Source: Hippophae tibetana (taxonomy: Eukaryota; Streptophyta; Magnoliopsida; Rosales; Elaeagnaceae). From it: 64,000 nt of DNA. The notes under the pieces were generated by a model. The model saw only the letters and a program-made list of their open reading frames with translations. It had not been told where the DNA came from and searched no databases. The first letter of the stretch is position 1. The number at the start of each line of letters is the position of its first letter. The position numbers and the translations under genes are program-made. The stretch lies in contig CM072809.1 of the NCBI GenBank assembly GCA_037013495.1, positions 12,102,501-12,166,500 on the forward strand. Reading direction: 5' to 3'. This document shows positions 1 to 12,800 of the stretch, in pieces.

Positions 1-1264
1 ATATCTAAAAGCAATTGTTCACCTGATCACCAAGCATCCCAAGACCCATACGGTCCATTAAATCTTTAACACCAGTGTCACTGTTTCCTTGACTTGCCAT
101 ACGGAATTCTTCTTTAGCTTGCTCCGGGTTTATCTGTCACAAGTTAGAATGTTGAAAGCACCAACCAAACAGTGGGAAGATGAAAGAACAAGCTCAGACA
201 TGAAAATAATGCTAATGTTAGTGCATCAGTACACGCATAAAATATAATACCTCAAGTGCAAAGAGAGGAGAATCCACTCCTTGAACAGGAATAAGTCTCC
301 CTCCAGCTAAATCCTATAAACAAATAAAGAAAAGGTTCCAAGGCATGAGAGAAGTTTCGCCGCAACAAAATAATGATAAGCAAAGATTAAAAGTTTAGGA
401 ATAAAATGTATCACCTTAAGTTCAAATAAAACTCATTAAATACCTGGGCAAAAGAGTCACTTAAAGAGTGAGCAGGGTCAGTAGAGACCACTATGGTAGG
501 GTGTCCATGGTTGGCAAACTTTACAGCAAGAGAAGCAGCACAGCTTGTCTTTCCAACACCTCCTTTGCCACCTAACATGTAATATTTCCGCTTGGTATCA
601 CTAACCATCTCATCAAACACAGCAACGGCCTCAGCATGAGTAGCTACTGATCTCACTGCACCCAAAACTTGAAAGAAAAAAATGCTTCTCACTTATGGCA
701 TCATTATGTAATCATCTCCTAATCACTTACTCCACAGTAAATTTGAATAAAGCAACTTTCAAAGGGCCCTTAAGATTAACATAAATGCCTTGTATTATAT
801 TAAAAAATCAATCTTTTAAGATATTTTTTCCCCTTATGTTAATTATTCTCTTTTTTTCATCATCTTCTCTCTTCAACCAAAAACCAAAATGAATCTAAGA
901 AGCCTTCTAAAGACGGAAAAACCAATATGTCTGATTCAAACTGTGTCTTATGCACATTATTCTTTCTGAGAAGTACAAAACTGAGTGTCGTATACGGTAT
1001 ACCCATCATCTCAAACATACAAAAGTAGATAGCCCAAAAAAATTAAATACAAAAATAATCGTAACTACTTTTATTCTTTTGAAAGTTATTTGGCGTAAAT
1101 GATGAAGATAGAGATAGAGATAGAGTACCATGAAAGTGAGAAGTGAATAGTCGTTTGGAAAAAGGAGAAGAGGCAGAAGATAAACTACTGATGGTGATTC
1201 GAAAAAGGGAGGCTTTGTATAATTGGGTTCTGCATTTGTGAAGTAACGCAGCCGCCATAGTCAA
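1..1264 (-). CDS. GET3B: Chloroplast GET3/ArsA-type ATPase (GET3B-like), 5' part
   Basis: A plastid-targeted homologue of the GET3/ArsA tail-anchored-protein targeting ATPase. Four coding exons are readable on the minus strand with phase-consistent GT..AG borders: 1264-1129, 667-444, 313-251 and 133-23; the rest lies beyond the left edge. Exon 1 begins with ATG at 1264 (a second in-frame ATG is at 1258) and encodes a Ser/Thr-rich, Arg/Lys-containing, acid-poor leader of about 45 residues that looks like a transit peptide. Exon 2 carries the deviant Walker A loop GGKGGVGKT followed by [16 protein letters not shown], the signature of ArsA/GET3. Exon 4 contains [10 protein letters not shown] and a [14 protein letters not shown] stretch as in plant plastid GET3. 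An alternative exon 2 acceptor 12 nt further in (exon from 655) keeps the same frame. Family assignment is secure; plastid location is inferred from the leader. Confidence 0.87.
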
Positions 1265-2265
1265 TCAAAAGTGAACGCTGCTCTCACGAAGTGGGAAATG
1301 GAGGCTCCGCTGACTTAGTTGGGTGTTGATTTCTGTTTGCCGAAGTCCGCTTTGGCAACAAATCTAAAATTCAAGCCCACGGTCCACAATTCCACATGGG
1401 TGGATTTCACATTTGAATATTTCTAAACAAGCCCACATTTTTGTTAATTGAACCCAATTTTTTTATTTTTATTTTTGAAAAAAATAACATATTTACCAAC
1501 TTAAAAGTAATCAATCTAAGGTAGCAAATTTAGTAGCACTCATTCGCTTTTCTAGGACTTTGCTTTGTGAAGCGAGTTTGAGTTAATTAAAAAAAACAAC
1601 CCAATTTGACTTGAAAATATCTTAGTTACAACACCTGAAAACATGTATCAAAAATTAGTTTGCTTGAAGTTGAAACATTCTGCAATTATTCATGGGCTAA
1701 CCCATTCTTCAAAGAGCAGTAAAGCAACCTTTATTTGAATAATTATCAATTACGATATTATCATACCCTCGTACACTAAATCCAATCATTAAAACAAAAA
1801 AATAATTGTAATTCTACAGTAACCCTCGTCACCATCAAGCTCATGATAGCTTTCGTTTCTGTCTTTGGGTCAATTTCCTACACCAAATTCAGGATTTTTT
1901 ATTTTTTTTACAAAAAACAAAACTAAGAAAGCAATGTATGTCTGTAATCTATGCTAGGTAAATAAATAAATTAGTCTAGAACTTAATTATAATTTAGATT
2001 AATGATAATATTATAATGAAATAATCATAATAATTTTTATTATTATCACAATAAAAATTCATGAAATATTTATTTATTTGTAGTATTAATTATATTTTAC
2101 TGCTAATATTATTTATTGAGTAAAATTTTGAATACATAATTCTAAACTTAATAATATTGGATCAAAACAATTAAATAAATTATTTGTATTGTACCAACAA
2201 TAAAAAAACATTATAATATTTTTCAAATATCACTCATAATTTGAAGGGAAATACAAACACTCAAA
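1265..2265. other. Intergenic, GET3B upstream side
   Basis: AT-rich sequence upstream of the GET3B start codon, holding its promoter and 5' UTR on the minus strand. No gene or repeat is recognisable; the possible frames are short and without family features. Confidence 0.5.
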
Positions 2266-2772
2266 TGTGACGTTTGGTTCACGGAATTTAATGAGTATGT
2301 GAATGACAATGAAATAGAAATGAATGGAAATGAAATAATTTTGTTTGATTTGATTATTGAAATTAAAAAAAAATCAATATTAGAGTGTGATTTACATTAT
2401 TGAAATCATTATTTTTCTAAATAGTTATTACTTAAAAATAAAATATATTATTAAAATTATTATTTTTCTAAATAGGATTTAGGGTTTTAAGGTTTGAGAT
2501 TTAGGGATTTAGAATTTAAGGTTTAAGGTTATATTTGTGAGTTAAAAGTTTAGAGTTAAAATTATTATTTTTCTAAATAGAGTTTTGGATTTTGGGTTTT
2601 GAGTTTTGTGATTTGTGATGTAGGGTTATATTTGGGGTTGGGAAAAAATTGGGAAAAAAGTTTGATGATAATGAAATCATGATTCCTTAAAGAAGAGAAA
2701 GAATTCTAATTCCATCTCTTTTAGGAATCGATTTCATTCCATTCTCACTTTTCGACCCAACCAAACATAAGA
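2266..2772. mobile_element. Tourist-like MITE with degenerate telomere-like repeats (short copy)
   Basis: About 0.5 kb bounded by inverted GTTTGGTT-type ends: GACGTTTGGTTCACGGAAT on the left and CCAACCAAACATAA on the right. The interior has degenerate TTTAGGG/TTTAAGG-type repeats (about 2470-2640). Terminal and subterminal sequence matches, in the opposite orientation, the larger element at 52674-53648, including the ATGAAATCATGATTCCT block and the ATCGATTTC block near one end. The target duplication is not clear here, so the boundaries are approximate. Confidence 0.6.
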
Positions 2773-3634
2773 TTGAAAGAACTTTTTTTTTAAGATAAAA
2801 TTTTTAACTTACACTTAAACTTAAACTAAGAATATAAAGACTTGTTTTCTTTTACTAATCAAATTTCATTATTGTAAATAAGTAAAGCTTCGACAATTCC
2901 ATATTACATGAGTACTTTCGCCCGTATAATATAAATTAAAAATATGTTATTTGTAATAATGAATCCTTAATTGTGTCGGTTTGATAGAGGTTAATGATAA
3001 TTATGAATAATAATAATCTAGAATAAATATATCATCTAATAATATTAAACGAAATTCAATTAAATATCGTTCAATATTAAATTGATTTAAATGATTGTAG
3101 TTTATTTAAATGATATTTAAAATAAAAAATTTATATAAAAATGTTTTTTAATATAAAAAATATATAAAGTATAAATGATGTTATTTTGTTTTTGTTTTTT
3201 TTTTTTACATAATTTAATCATTAATTAATTTATCAAATACAAATAGTTAATAGCTAAAAACTAAACGAGCTCGAATCTCCCACCTTCTAAAACTTCAAAT
3301 ATCCATTTGTCAAAAAATTCTAACTTACATCCACATCTAATGTACATACAGGTTAAAAAATTCAATATACTTGTTATTTATATTTAATAACAAAAAAAAT
3401 AAAATAAAAATATTTAATAATTAAAATATGAATGTACCTAAAAAAAAATACACAAGATTTGATTACAAGAGGTTCATAGAAAATCATACATGATATACTG
3501 AAAGATTATTAGTGGATGATGTATTATGTTGATAAGGTGATTCATACAAACCAAAGAAAATAATGAGAATGAGATAAATTACACAATTTTTCTAGAACTT
3601 TTTTTTTTTTTTATAACTTCTCATTTCTCTCTCT
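2773..3634. other. AT-rich intergenic DNA
   Basis: Low-complexity AT-rich sequence between the MITE and the DUF547-gene promoter. I see no gene, RNA or bounded element in it. Confidence 0.5.
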
Positions 3635-3704
3635 CATATTTGTTAATTAGTCTAAACCATATTTGTTAATTAGTCTAAAACGTATTTGTTAATTAGTCTA
3701 AAAC
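3635..3704 (+). repeat. Three tandem 23-24 bp repeats upstream of the DUF547 gene
   Basis: Three near-perfect direct copies of CATATTTGTTAATTAGTCTA (plus AAAC), ending about 105 bp before the start codon at 3811 and just before a TATATATATA stretch (3721-3731) that may be the TATA region. The position suggests promoter architecture, but no known site is recognised. Confidence 0.6.
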
Positions 3705-3810
3705 AATACATCAATGTGTGTGTATATATATAACTGCTACAGCCAAATAACTTAAAAAGCGAGAATTGCAAGCTACGTTTAAAACGAAAAGGTAGCCCAC
3801 TTTCACCACC

Positions 3811-6800
3811 ATGCCACAACATAAACAGTTATTTCTAATGGACTATCAAAAACAACCTCTGCACAATTCTGAAAGCTCCTTCTCATCTTCCCAAACACAC
3901 CTGAATACATCTTCTACTTCAAATCAAACGTCAACCTCAACTAATTATATAGATACCCATTTTTCCAAGTGCTCTTACTTTGCTTCCAAGCTTGGACAGA
4001 TCTTCTCCTACCAAGACTACTCCTTTGATCCTCTTTCACATGTTAACATTAATTCCACTTCTTTAAATGATCATATTAATGTCGAGTATTGTAGTGACCC
4101 TCTTTTCATGGCAAGCCTGGGAGGTTTAATTAGGTCTATTCATCATCAAAGACCATCAGAAGATCATAATACTGTATGTTATATAGATTGGAATTAATCA
4201 CTATCAATTAATTATTTAATTAGCTACACTTTATATTTATTATTTGTTGTTATGATTATATATTATCGTTAATTTATATAGGAGTTAAAGATTTATGATA
4301 ATTTTAATATGCAGCTTATTCTCTTTCTTTTGATTATATATTATCTTTCTTTCTTCTTGATGATATCATATGAAAAACAAAATGAAGAATATTGATGATC
4401 ATTGATCAGCTCAGAAACTATGAAATATTTAACTTATTTTTGGTGCCAGAGAGCAATAATAAGAGTTAGAGCAGAATTTTAAACTTTTTATATTAAAGTT
4501 TTAATTACTCTGATCTTAGTTAATTTTCTATGAAAATAGCAATTCTCTTTTTTGGTTAGCAGCAAAATTAACAAGTTTGCATGATTCCTATTTTTGTATT
4601 AATTATGATAATATATTTGTTGTTACAGACAAAGAAGAAGTTTAGTGGGCAAAGAAAGAGAGAAGAGCTTGAAAGAGAGGTATGAGATTTATTTAATTTT
4701 CAGTCTATATATATATGTTTTTTTAGCAAACAGTAATTAATGTTATTTAAATTTATAAATTAAAATAAAAAAACGTGGGAGTTTTACAGTCAGAACGTTG
4801 TTAATTAATTATTTAATAAATGCATAAGTAATTATTTTTTGGTTAATTACAAATTATGAATTAATTGATCATGCATGAAACTTAATGTTAATTAATTGGA
4901 AATTCAATGAAGTTTATATATAGGTGATAGGTCTCATTTGTCTATATATGTTGGTAGGGAAAAGTATGGATACAAACAAGTAAAGAAATCATAATTAATT
5001 TTGATAAAAATATTTGAATAATATGATGATCGACTCTTATGTATACTAGTAGTCACTTATGGTTGTTTCATATTCAAGGTATGTACTAATAATGATAAGC
5101 AGAGTAAAGGGTTGGTTTAGGCTTCATCAACGAAGTCATATCCTAAGTCTTATGCTCTAGTAGCATCAATAATGGCTCTGCATAAATATTGAACTTTACC
5201 TATTGAAAATAATTCGACCTTATCTTTTAGCAAACTCCATTTTCTTTTCTAATGTTAAGGTCTGTGATTAATTTCAAAGCTTTAGTACAGTGTGTAACTC
5301 TTCTTTCCTTTTTACTGATACAAGAAAGTCAGAGCCTTATCAATCTTCACATAGAAATTAACATACTTCTGGAATATCACTTATTACTATCCCCATAATG
5401 TTTGACAATACCAAACAGGACCATATTGTACATTTGTACACTCTCAACTCTTGAGTATTATATTAAATAATTAATCCACTTCTCTAAGTTGTTTTTTTCC
5501 CCATTTTATAGGTCTCTAAGCTTCAAGAAATGCTCAATCAAGAAGAAAAAGTTCATGAAATTTTGCAGCATGTCCTTAATCAACACAATGGACCTGTCCT
5601 CAATATACCCAATTTTCTTCCTCCTAAGGTATGTAACCTTCTATTTCCAATTCAAGTGGTATATGTTAACTGAAAGGTATTATAAAATAACAAAAAAGAA
5701 ATTTTTAAAAAAGTAATAGAAGTGACTTAAAGTTACAATTAGTACATATTTAGTTTTAGGAGTGAATCAATATATTTAAATTAAGAAATCCAATCTACCG
5801 AATTTATATCGTATTATATTAAAAGATTTTATAATTGGATTAGATTTGAATGTTATTTTATAATGTATTATATTTAACTATTATAAATTACTATTTTAGT
5901 TTAAAAATATATATAAATATTAAATTTTTATGATAATTTAATAATTATCCAAACATGCTTCGCATTCTTTTGATTTTCTTAGTTATAATTATAAATGATA
6001 AGTTTTTCAAAGGATACATCAATTTAAAATTTTAATGTGGTGTATATTATATTTTATATATGATAATAATTTATAAATAAATTTTAACATTATTTTTATT
6101 TTATCCGATCCAAAAAATTCGATCTGTTCAAATTCAGATTAGTTTAGATTAATTATATCTTCAGATCATATTTGAATTGTTTGAGATCGATTAGAATTGA
6201 ATTTGGATTGAAAATCATCTAATTCAAATGTTGAAAAACAGATGCTCACCATAATTGCCTTTTGCTTTTAAGTTTAAACACATGTTAGTTTTGCTCTGTA
6301 TTTCATAAGGTATGCAAAATATGCAAATTATTTTAGCCTTTAGTTATAGAAAAACTTAAGAGCCCCACTAAATCACTCAACATCACATGTGTCTCGGATT
6401 ATTTTATTGAAATTTAATTAATGATTACATATGTACCACATCAGGTCTTGTTGCCGCAATGAGGCTATAAGATATTATCACTAAAAGATCATCAGCACAT
6501 GAGTTTTGAAGTAGTTTTTAACTTTTCAAATAATTGTGCAGATGAAGGAACTTCTTGGAGAATTAGCAATGGTTGAAGGTGAGATAGTTCGACTCGAAGG
6601 CCAAATTAGTGAACTCAAAATTGGCTTAAAGCATGAACAAGAATCAATCGAGGAATCAAAATATAAACAATGGCGTCAAGGAATTCAAAGCAGTCCTAAG
6701 ATCAGTCAATTGTCAAATGTTGCAACATTTCCAAGTCCTATGAATAACATTGGTGTTCATGATAGGATGGGATTTGAAACCAAAGCATTGCATTTTATAA

Positions 6801-9800
6801 GTAAGGCTATAAAAGGTGATTATAATAATCTCAATGATCACTTTGGTCCAAATGAGAAAAAAGTAGACTTTAGAGGGTTAGGTGATCACAAAGAAAATTA
6901 CTTCCATGAAGATAAACCACAAGACAAGCTTCCAAGAAAAAGTGAAATATTGTTCAAGCCTGCTTCACCCTTTAGAGATCCAAGATATCCTTCCAGTAGA
7001 GTATGGTTCTTCCTTTTCTCTACCTTTGATTCTTAGTTTATGCTTCTGTTAAAAGTATTTTTGATCAAAATAACTTCAAAATAATGCTTCTTTTAAAGAA
7101 GAAGTATATTATTTGGAGCTTTTTTTCAATCAAAAAACACACTATTTCAATTTTGAAGCGTTCACGACAAACAGATTTTAAGTATGTTTGGAATTGCATC
7201 TCTTTTTGGTTGAAAGTGATTTATAATGGCCCGAAATTGACAATCTTTACAAAAAAGTGCTCCCAAAATTTTGAGAAGAATTATTAGTAGTTTTAGGATA
7301 AATAAGCAATATTTATTTTTTGGAAAAGTAGTTTTGGATACGTATTGTTTTCCTAAAATATTTATTGAAGTGTCACTCAAAAGCATTTGTAGTATTTTCA
7401 TTCCAAATATCTAAATGCTTATCTTCAAACCACTTTTTAACCAAATCACTTCATTTTAGACTTCTCTTAAAAACATTTATAAGAGAAACAATCCAAAGGG
7501 TCATTTTGTTTGGTTAAAAATTACTTTTTTGTTGTCATAACTCAAAACGCTCGTACAAAGTTTCAAAAGCATGAACCCAAATTTGTTGTACTTTTTACTT
7601 TGTATTGTAAATTCTTGTTTAGCTAGCTAGATTGTAATTTATTTAAACGTGTACTTACGATGAATCCCTCCTTTTCCAACTAGCAGAATTGTTCCTCTCA
7701 TTTTATCTCTAATTATCGACAAACTTATATAACAATTAAGCATGACAGTCAATTTTGTTTTAGTTTCAGCCTAGAGAACGTAATGCAATCACTTCGGACC
7801 TGCCTCCAAAATCAGTATCCATTCCAGTTCATTCAGAAGAGACCACACAAAATTGGCAACCAAACAAGCTATCAGAGGAAATTTTGAAGTGTCTAAACTT
7901 CATATATATCAGGTTGCTTAGGACAACAAGACAAATGGAACTAGAAAAGTCAGGTCCCATTTCTAGGTCTCTGCACTCTTCTTTAAGCTCACGAAGTTTC
8001 AGGGCTGACATTGGACCAAACTCAAAGCCTAACCTTTTGTCACAAAAGGAATCAAGACAACAGGATCCTTATGGTGTATTTGATACGGAAGAGTCTATTT
8101 TAAGGGATATTGGACCTTATAAGAACTTGGTCATTTTTACTTCAAGTTCTATGGATCCCAAATGTCTCTCAAATACCAGTTCAATTCCTCTTTGGAAAAA
8201 GTTAAGGTAACACATGATTGAAACACACAAATTTTCGATCATAATTACTGATATTTTTTCAAAATTTTAATGTTGTTATGTATGAATTGCAGGGTTTTAA
8301 TGAACGATCTTCAGATAGTGAATTTGAATGACTTGACGTACCAACAAAAATTAGCATTCTGGATTAACATATACAATGCTTGTGTCATGCATGTATGTTA
8401 TAGAAATAAGTTTTTTTATATAACTAAATTTCATTCTCTTTTTTATTTTTTATTTCTCCTATTCTAAAGCTTCTATGTTTGTTGAGTTTTACTCTTTTAG
8501 GGTTTTATCCAATTTGGAGTCCCTTCATCCCAAGAAAAATTGCTCACTTTGCTAAACAAGGTAAGCCATTATGGAGCTATTGTCAATTTTCTACTACCAA
8601 ACAACATTTGTCATTCGTTTCTGCCTTAGAAGTGTGTGTTGAATTCAACAAACACTGCAAACACAATTCAACAATCACTGCACCGACGCCAAACATTTTT
8701 TCCAATATACACGGCGCCTACCAATCAAGCTGTAAATCATACAATTCAATCATGGTGGTTGGTGAAATAGTAATTAGTATTTGTCTATATAAACAATGTA
8801 AATATCCGATACAAATCAAGAAATTATATGAATGAAACGTTTATTTCTTCTTCTGATTATTTCTTCAAACATTGATTTCTTCATGGTATCAGAGCCAAGT
8901 CGTTGCTTTATACAAATTTGAAACTCTTGTTCTCTAAAACAGAGATTTCTTTCTCTGAAAATATTTTTTTTCTCGTGAAAAAAATTTTCATTCAAACACC
9001 CTTACAAATATTAATTACAAACATCAATTTTTAAGTAGTATTTCTCCCACCTAATTTTACCAGATTACTCTAAACACAATTCTGAACATTTTGGTAAAAA
9101 TAGATTAGGAGAAAACCCCCCCACGCGCCCTCACGCGCCACCTGAAGTGGAGGGAAAATTTACCACGCGCCCCACGCGCCCCACGCGCCGTCTGGAGGTT
9201 GAAGATGATGACGTGTCGTCCGGTTCGGTTCGGTTCGGCCGGTCCGGCTCGGCGCAGCGCGGCTCGGTCCGGCTCGAGGGCGTAGCCGGTCCGCGCCTTG
9301 GCTCGGCTCAGGTCACCTCGGTTCGGCTCAGGTTGGTCCGGCCAGCGGTTCGGTTGAACCCGGTTTTCTCGGTTTTACACAGTTTCCATATTTTGGCCGG
9401 TTCGGTCTATTTTAAAGGTCTAAACCCGGTTTTTTTTCCGGTTCTGGATTCCTAACACCCGTCCGGTTCATTTTTTCAAGTTTTTAAAACCAAATTTGAA
9501 CCGGTTTTATGGTTTTTATCCGGTTTAGTATAAATATATATTAAAAACACAAAAAAAAAAAAAAAAAAAAAAAAATTAGTCCTAAAATTATTACACCATT
9601 TTCTAGTTTGGTTACCATAATATCATGACAGAGGGTATAATTTCATTACCTATGGAGCAATCAAATCCAGTTGTTGTACAATCTGTTCAGTCTGAAGGTG
9701 TGTTTAATGCTGGAATTGTTCTTAATGAGACTAATTATGATGTTTGGTCTCAAATAATAGAAATGCATATTGCAGAGAGAGAAAAACTCTCTTACATTCA

Positions 9801-12800
9801 TGACAAAAATTTGCAACCCGAAAAAACATCAAACAATTATAACAAGTGGTATGCAGAAAATCAAAAAGTGAAGAGATGGCTACTTATGTCAATGAGTCCA
9901 GAAATCATGAAGCGATATTTACGCATACCTACTGCTCTTGAAATTTGGGGTGCTTTGGCGAAAGCATTCTATGATGGAAGTGATGAATTACAGGTATTTG
10001 TCTTAAACCAAAAAGCCTTTACTTCTAGACAAAATGGAAAATCACTTTCAGAGTATTATGGAGAGTTAACTGAAATTTTCCAAGAGCTAGACCATCGTGA
10101 TAAGGTGGTCATGAAAGACCCTCATGATCTAATATCATATCAAGAGTCTGTTGAAAGACTAAGGATACATATTTTCCTTGCTGGATTAGATGATGAGTTT
10201 GAGCAGGTTCGTGGCGAAATTTTGCGAAAAGAAACTATCCCAGATTTAGAAGGTTGTTATTCCTTGATTCGACGGGAGGTAGTACGTCGAATCTCATTGA
10301 AGGAAAAATCTAGAGATGTTGACGCTTCCGCCATGATATCTAAAAATCGTTCTTTTTCCAATCAGCAAGAACGAAAGGTGACTGATAAATCATCATTTAA
10401 ATGTACCCATTGTCATCAAAAGGGTCATACAAAAGAACGATGTTTTGAACTGGTGGGATATCCTGACTGGTGGGATCACAACCGTGACTCTCGAAAGAAA
10501 AATCCACGACAGATATCTACTGCCACCATTGCTGAAACAACAAAGGATCATGTTGCAACCTCCTCAGCACATGTTGGTAAGATGCTTAAAGTTTTTTCTC
10601 CTGTTTTTAATAATACATGGATAATTGATTCAGGTGCAACTGATCATATGACATTCGATTCTAGACAAATCTCAAAACCATCCTCACACAAAACTGTTTG
10701 CACTGCCAATGGTAACACAACCCCAGTCATTGGGGAAAGATCTTTGTCTCTCACTAGTACTTTGAATTTAGACTCAGTACTAGTTGTTCCCTCTTTAGAG
10801 TATAACCTTATATCTATTTCTCAAATAACCACTGCTTTATCTTGTTTTGTTATTTTTTGGCCTGACTTTTGTGTGTTCAAGGACATTCAAACAAAGCAAA
10901 CGATTGGTCGTGGTGTTAAGCGAGGAAACCTGTATTATTTGGACTTGGATTCAACAAATCATGCATTGGTAGCAACTGGATCTAACAAGGATGAATCAAA
11001 TATATGGCTATGGCATAGGAGATTGGGTCATGCTTCTTTTGGATATTTGAAAAAATTATTTCCAAGTTTATTTTTGAGCTTAGATCTTTCTACTTTAAAG
11101 TGTGATGTCTGTGAACTAGCAAAAAGTCATCGTTCCTCATTTCCTGTAACCTTAAATAAAAGTCCATCTCCGTTTATGGTTATACATTCTGATGTATGGG
11201 GTCCTTCCAAAGTCTCTACGTTGGGAGGATCACGTTGGTTTGTTACATTTATTGATGATTTTAGTAGAATGACTTGGGTCTGTTTAATGAAATCTAAAAG
11301 TGAGGTAAACTTCTTATTTAGAAAATTTCATAAAATGGTTCGTACTCAATATAAAACACAGATCCAAGTTCTAAGAAGTGACAATGGAGGAGAATATAAA
11401 AGTTCTGAGCTTCAAGAATATCTTCAATCAGAAGGCATTATTCATCAAACTACTTGTGTTGATACACCTCAACAAAATGGAGTTGCAGAAAGAAAAAATC
11501 GACACTTGTTGGAAGTTGTCCGTGCCTCATTGATTGAAGCTAATATGTCATTATCTTATTGGGGAGAAGCAATTACTTCTGCTGCATATTTAATCAATCG
11601 GGTACCTTCCAGTCCCATTAACTTCCAAACACCACTACAAGCCATCACTGAAGCAATTGTTGCACCAAATGTTCCCAATTTACCTCCTCGTGTCTTTGGT
11701 TGTGTGGCATTTGTACACCTACATAAACAACAACGTAGCAAGTTGGATCCACGAGCAATACGTTGTGTTTTTATGGGATATGCCATACAACAAAAAGGGT
11801 ATCGGTGTTATCATCCTCCTACAAAACAAATGATTACTACTATGGATGTTATTTTTCATGAAGATACAATGTATTTCTCCTCTACACCTGAATTTCAGGG
11901 GGAGTACAACCATGCTGAAATTCAGACCCTTACATATAAATTGCTTCCTTATGAAGAAAGACAAATTATATGTGAGGAAAATACAAATAACTTGAATTCA
12001 GATGGTAATAACCCTCAATATAGAAAAGACTCAAGGGAAATGGAATCAAGTCCTCATCAACTTCAAGATCATCAAGGAAGTTCCTTACTACCACTAAATG
12101 AGTACGAGATTCCTTCTCCACAAGCTGCTGATATACCTAACCAATCGTTTGCAGAGGATGTTCCAACTATTGAACCAACCAGAAAAATACTTCCATCACG
12201 TCCTAACAGAGGTATTCCTAAAGCCATGTATGAACCTGAGATTTCTAGTAAAGTCAAATATCCCATGAGTAACTATATGTCTAAACATCGTTTGTCAAAA
12301 TCAAACGTATCATTTGTGAATCAATTATCTGCTGTATCTATTCCTAACAGTGTGCAGGAAGCTTTAGCTGACAAAAAATGGAAAGATGCTATAAATGAAG
12401 AACTAAGATCTTTAGAAATAAATAGAACTTGGGAGCTTGTCGATCGTCCACCAACAAAGAAAATTGTTGGATGTCGATGGATTTTTTCAGTAAAATATCA
12501 AGCAGATGGTACAATTGAACGATATAAAGCAAGATTGGTGGCAAAAGGATACACTCAAACATATGGGATCGACTATACAGAAACATTTGCACCTGTAGCC
12601 AAAATTAACACTGTTCGGGTCTTGGTATCTCTAGCTGCAAATTTAGATTGGCCATTATATCAGTTTGATGTAAAAAATGCCTTTCTACATGGAGATTTAA
12701 TTGAAGAAGTCTACATGGATTTACCACCAGGAATCAAGAAATCCACAATCCATGGAGAAAAGGTGTGCAAATTAAAAAAATCACTGTATGGATTGAAACA

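Noticed and set aside
5489..5716. 75-codon frame over exon 3 of the DUF547 gene
   Set aside because: It is the wrong frame of a leucine-zipper exon whose correct frame joins its neighbours in phase.
7085..7510. Possible degenerate MITE in intron 4 of the DUF547 gene
   Set aside because: AAAAGC/GCTTTT-type words occur near both ends, but I could not find convincing inverted ends or a target duplication.
8479..8835. 118-codon frame spanning the end of exon 7 and the 5' LTR
   Set aside because: It is a read-through from a different frame of exon 7 into the LTR; the same LTR frame recurs at 13881-14090.
9147..9455. 102-codon plus-strand frame in the copia-1 leader
   Set aside because: It is an Arg/Gly/Ser-rich translation of CGGTTCGG-type repeats, is not preserved in copia-2, and lies in a known non-coding position.
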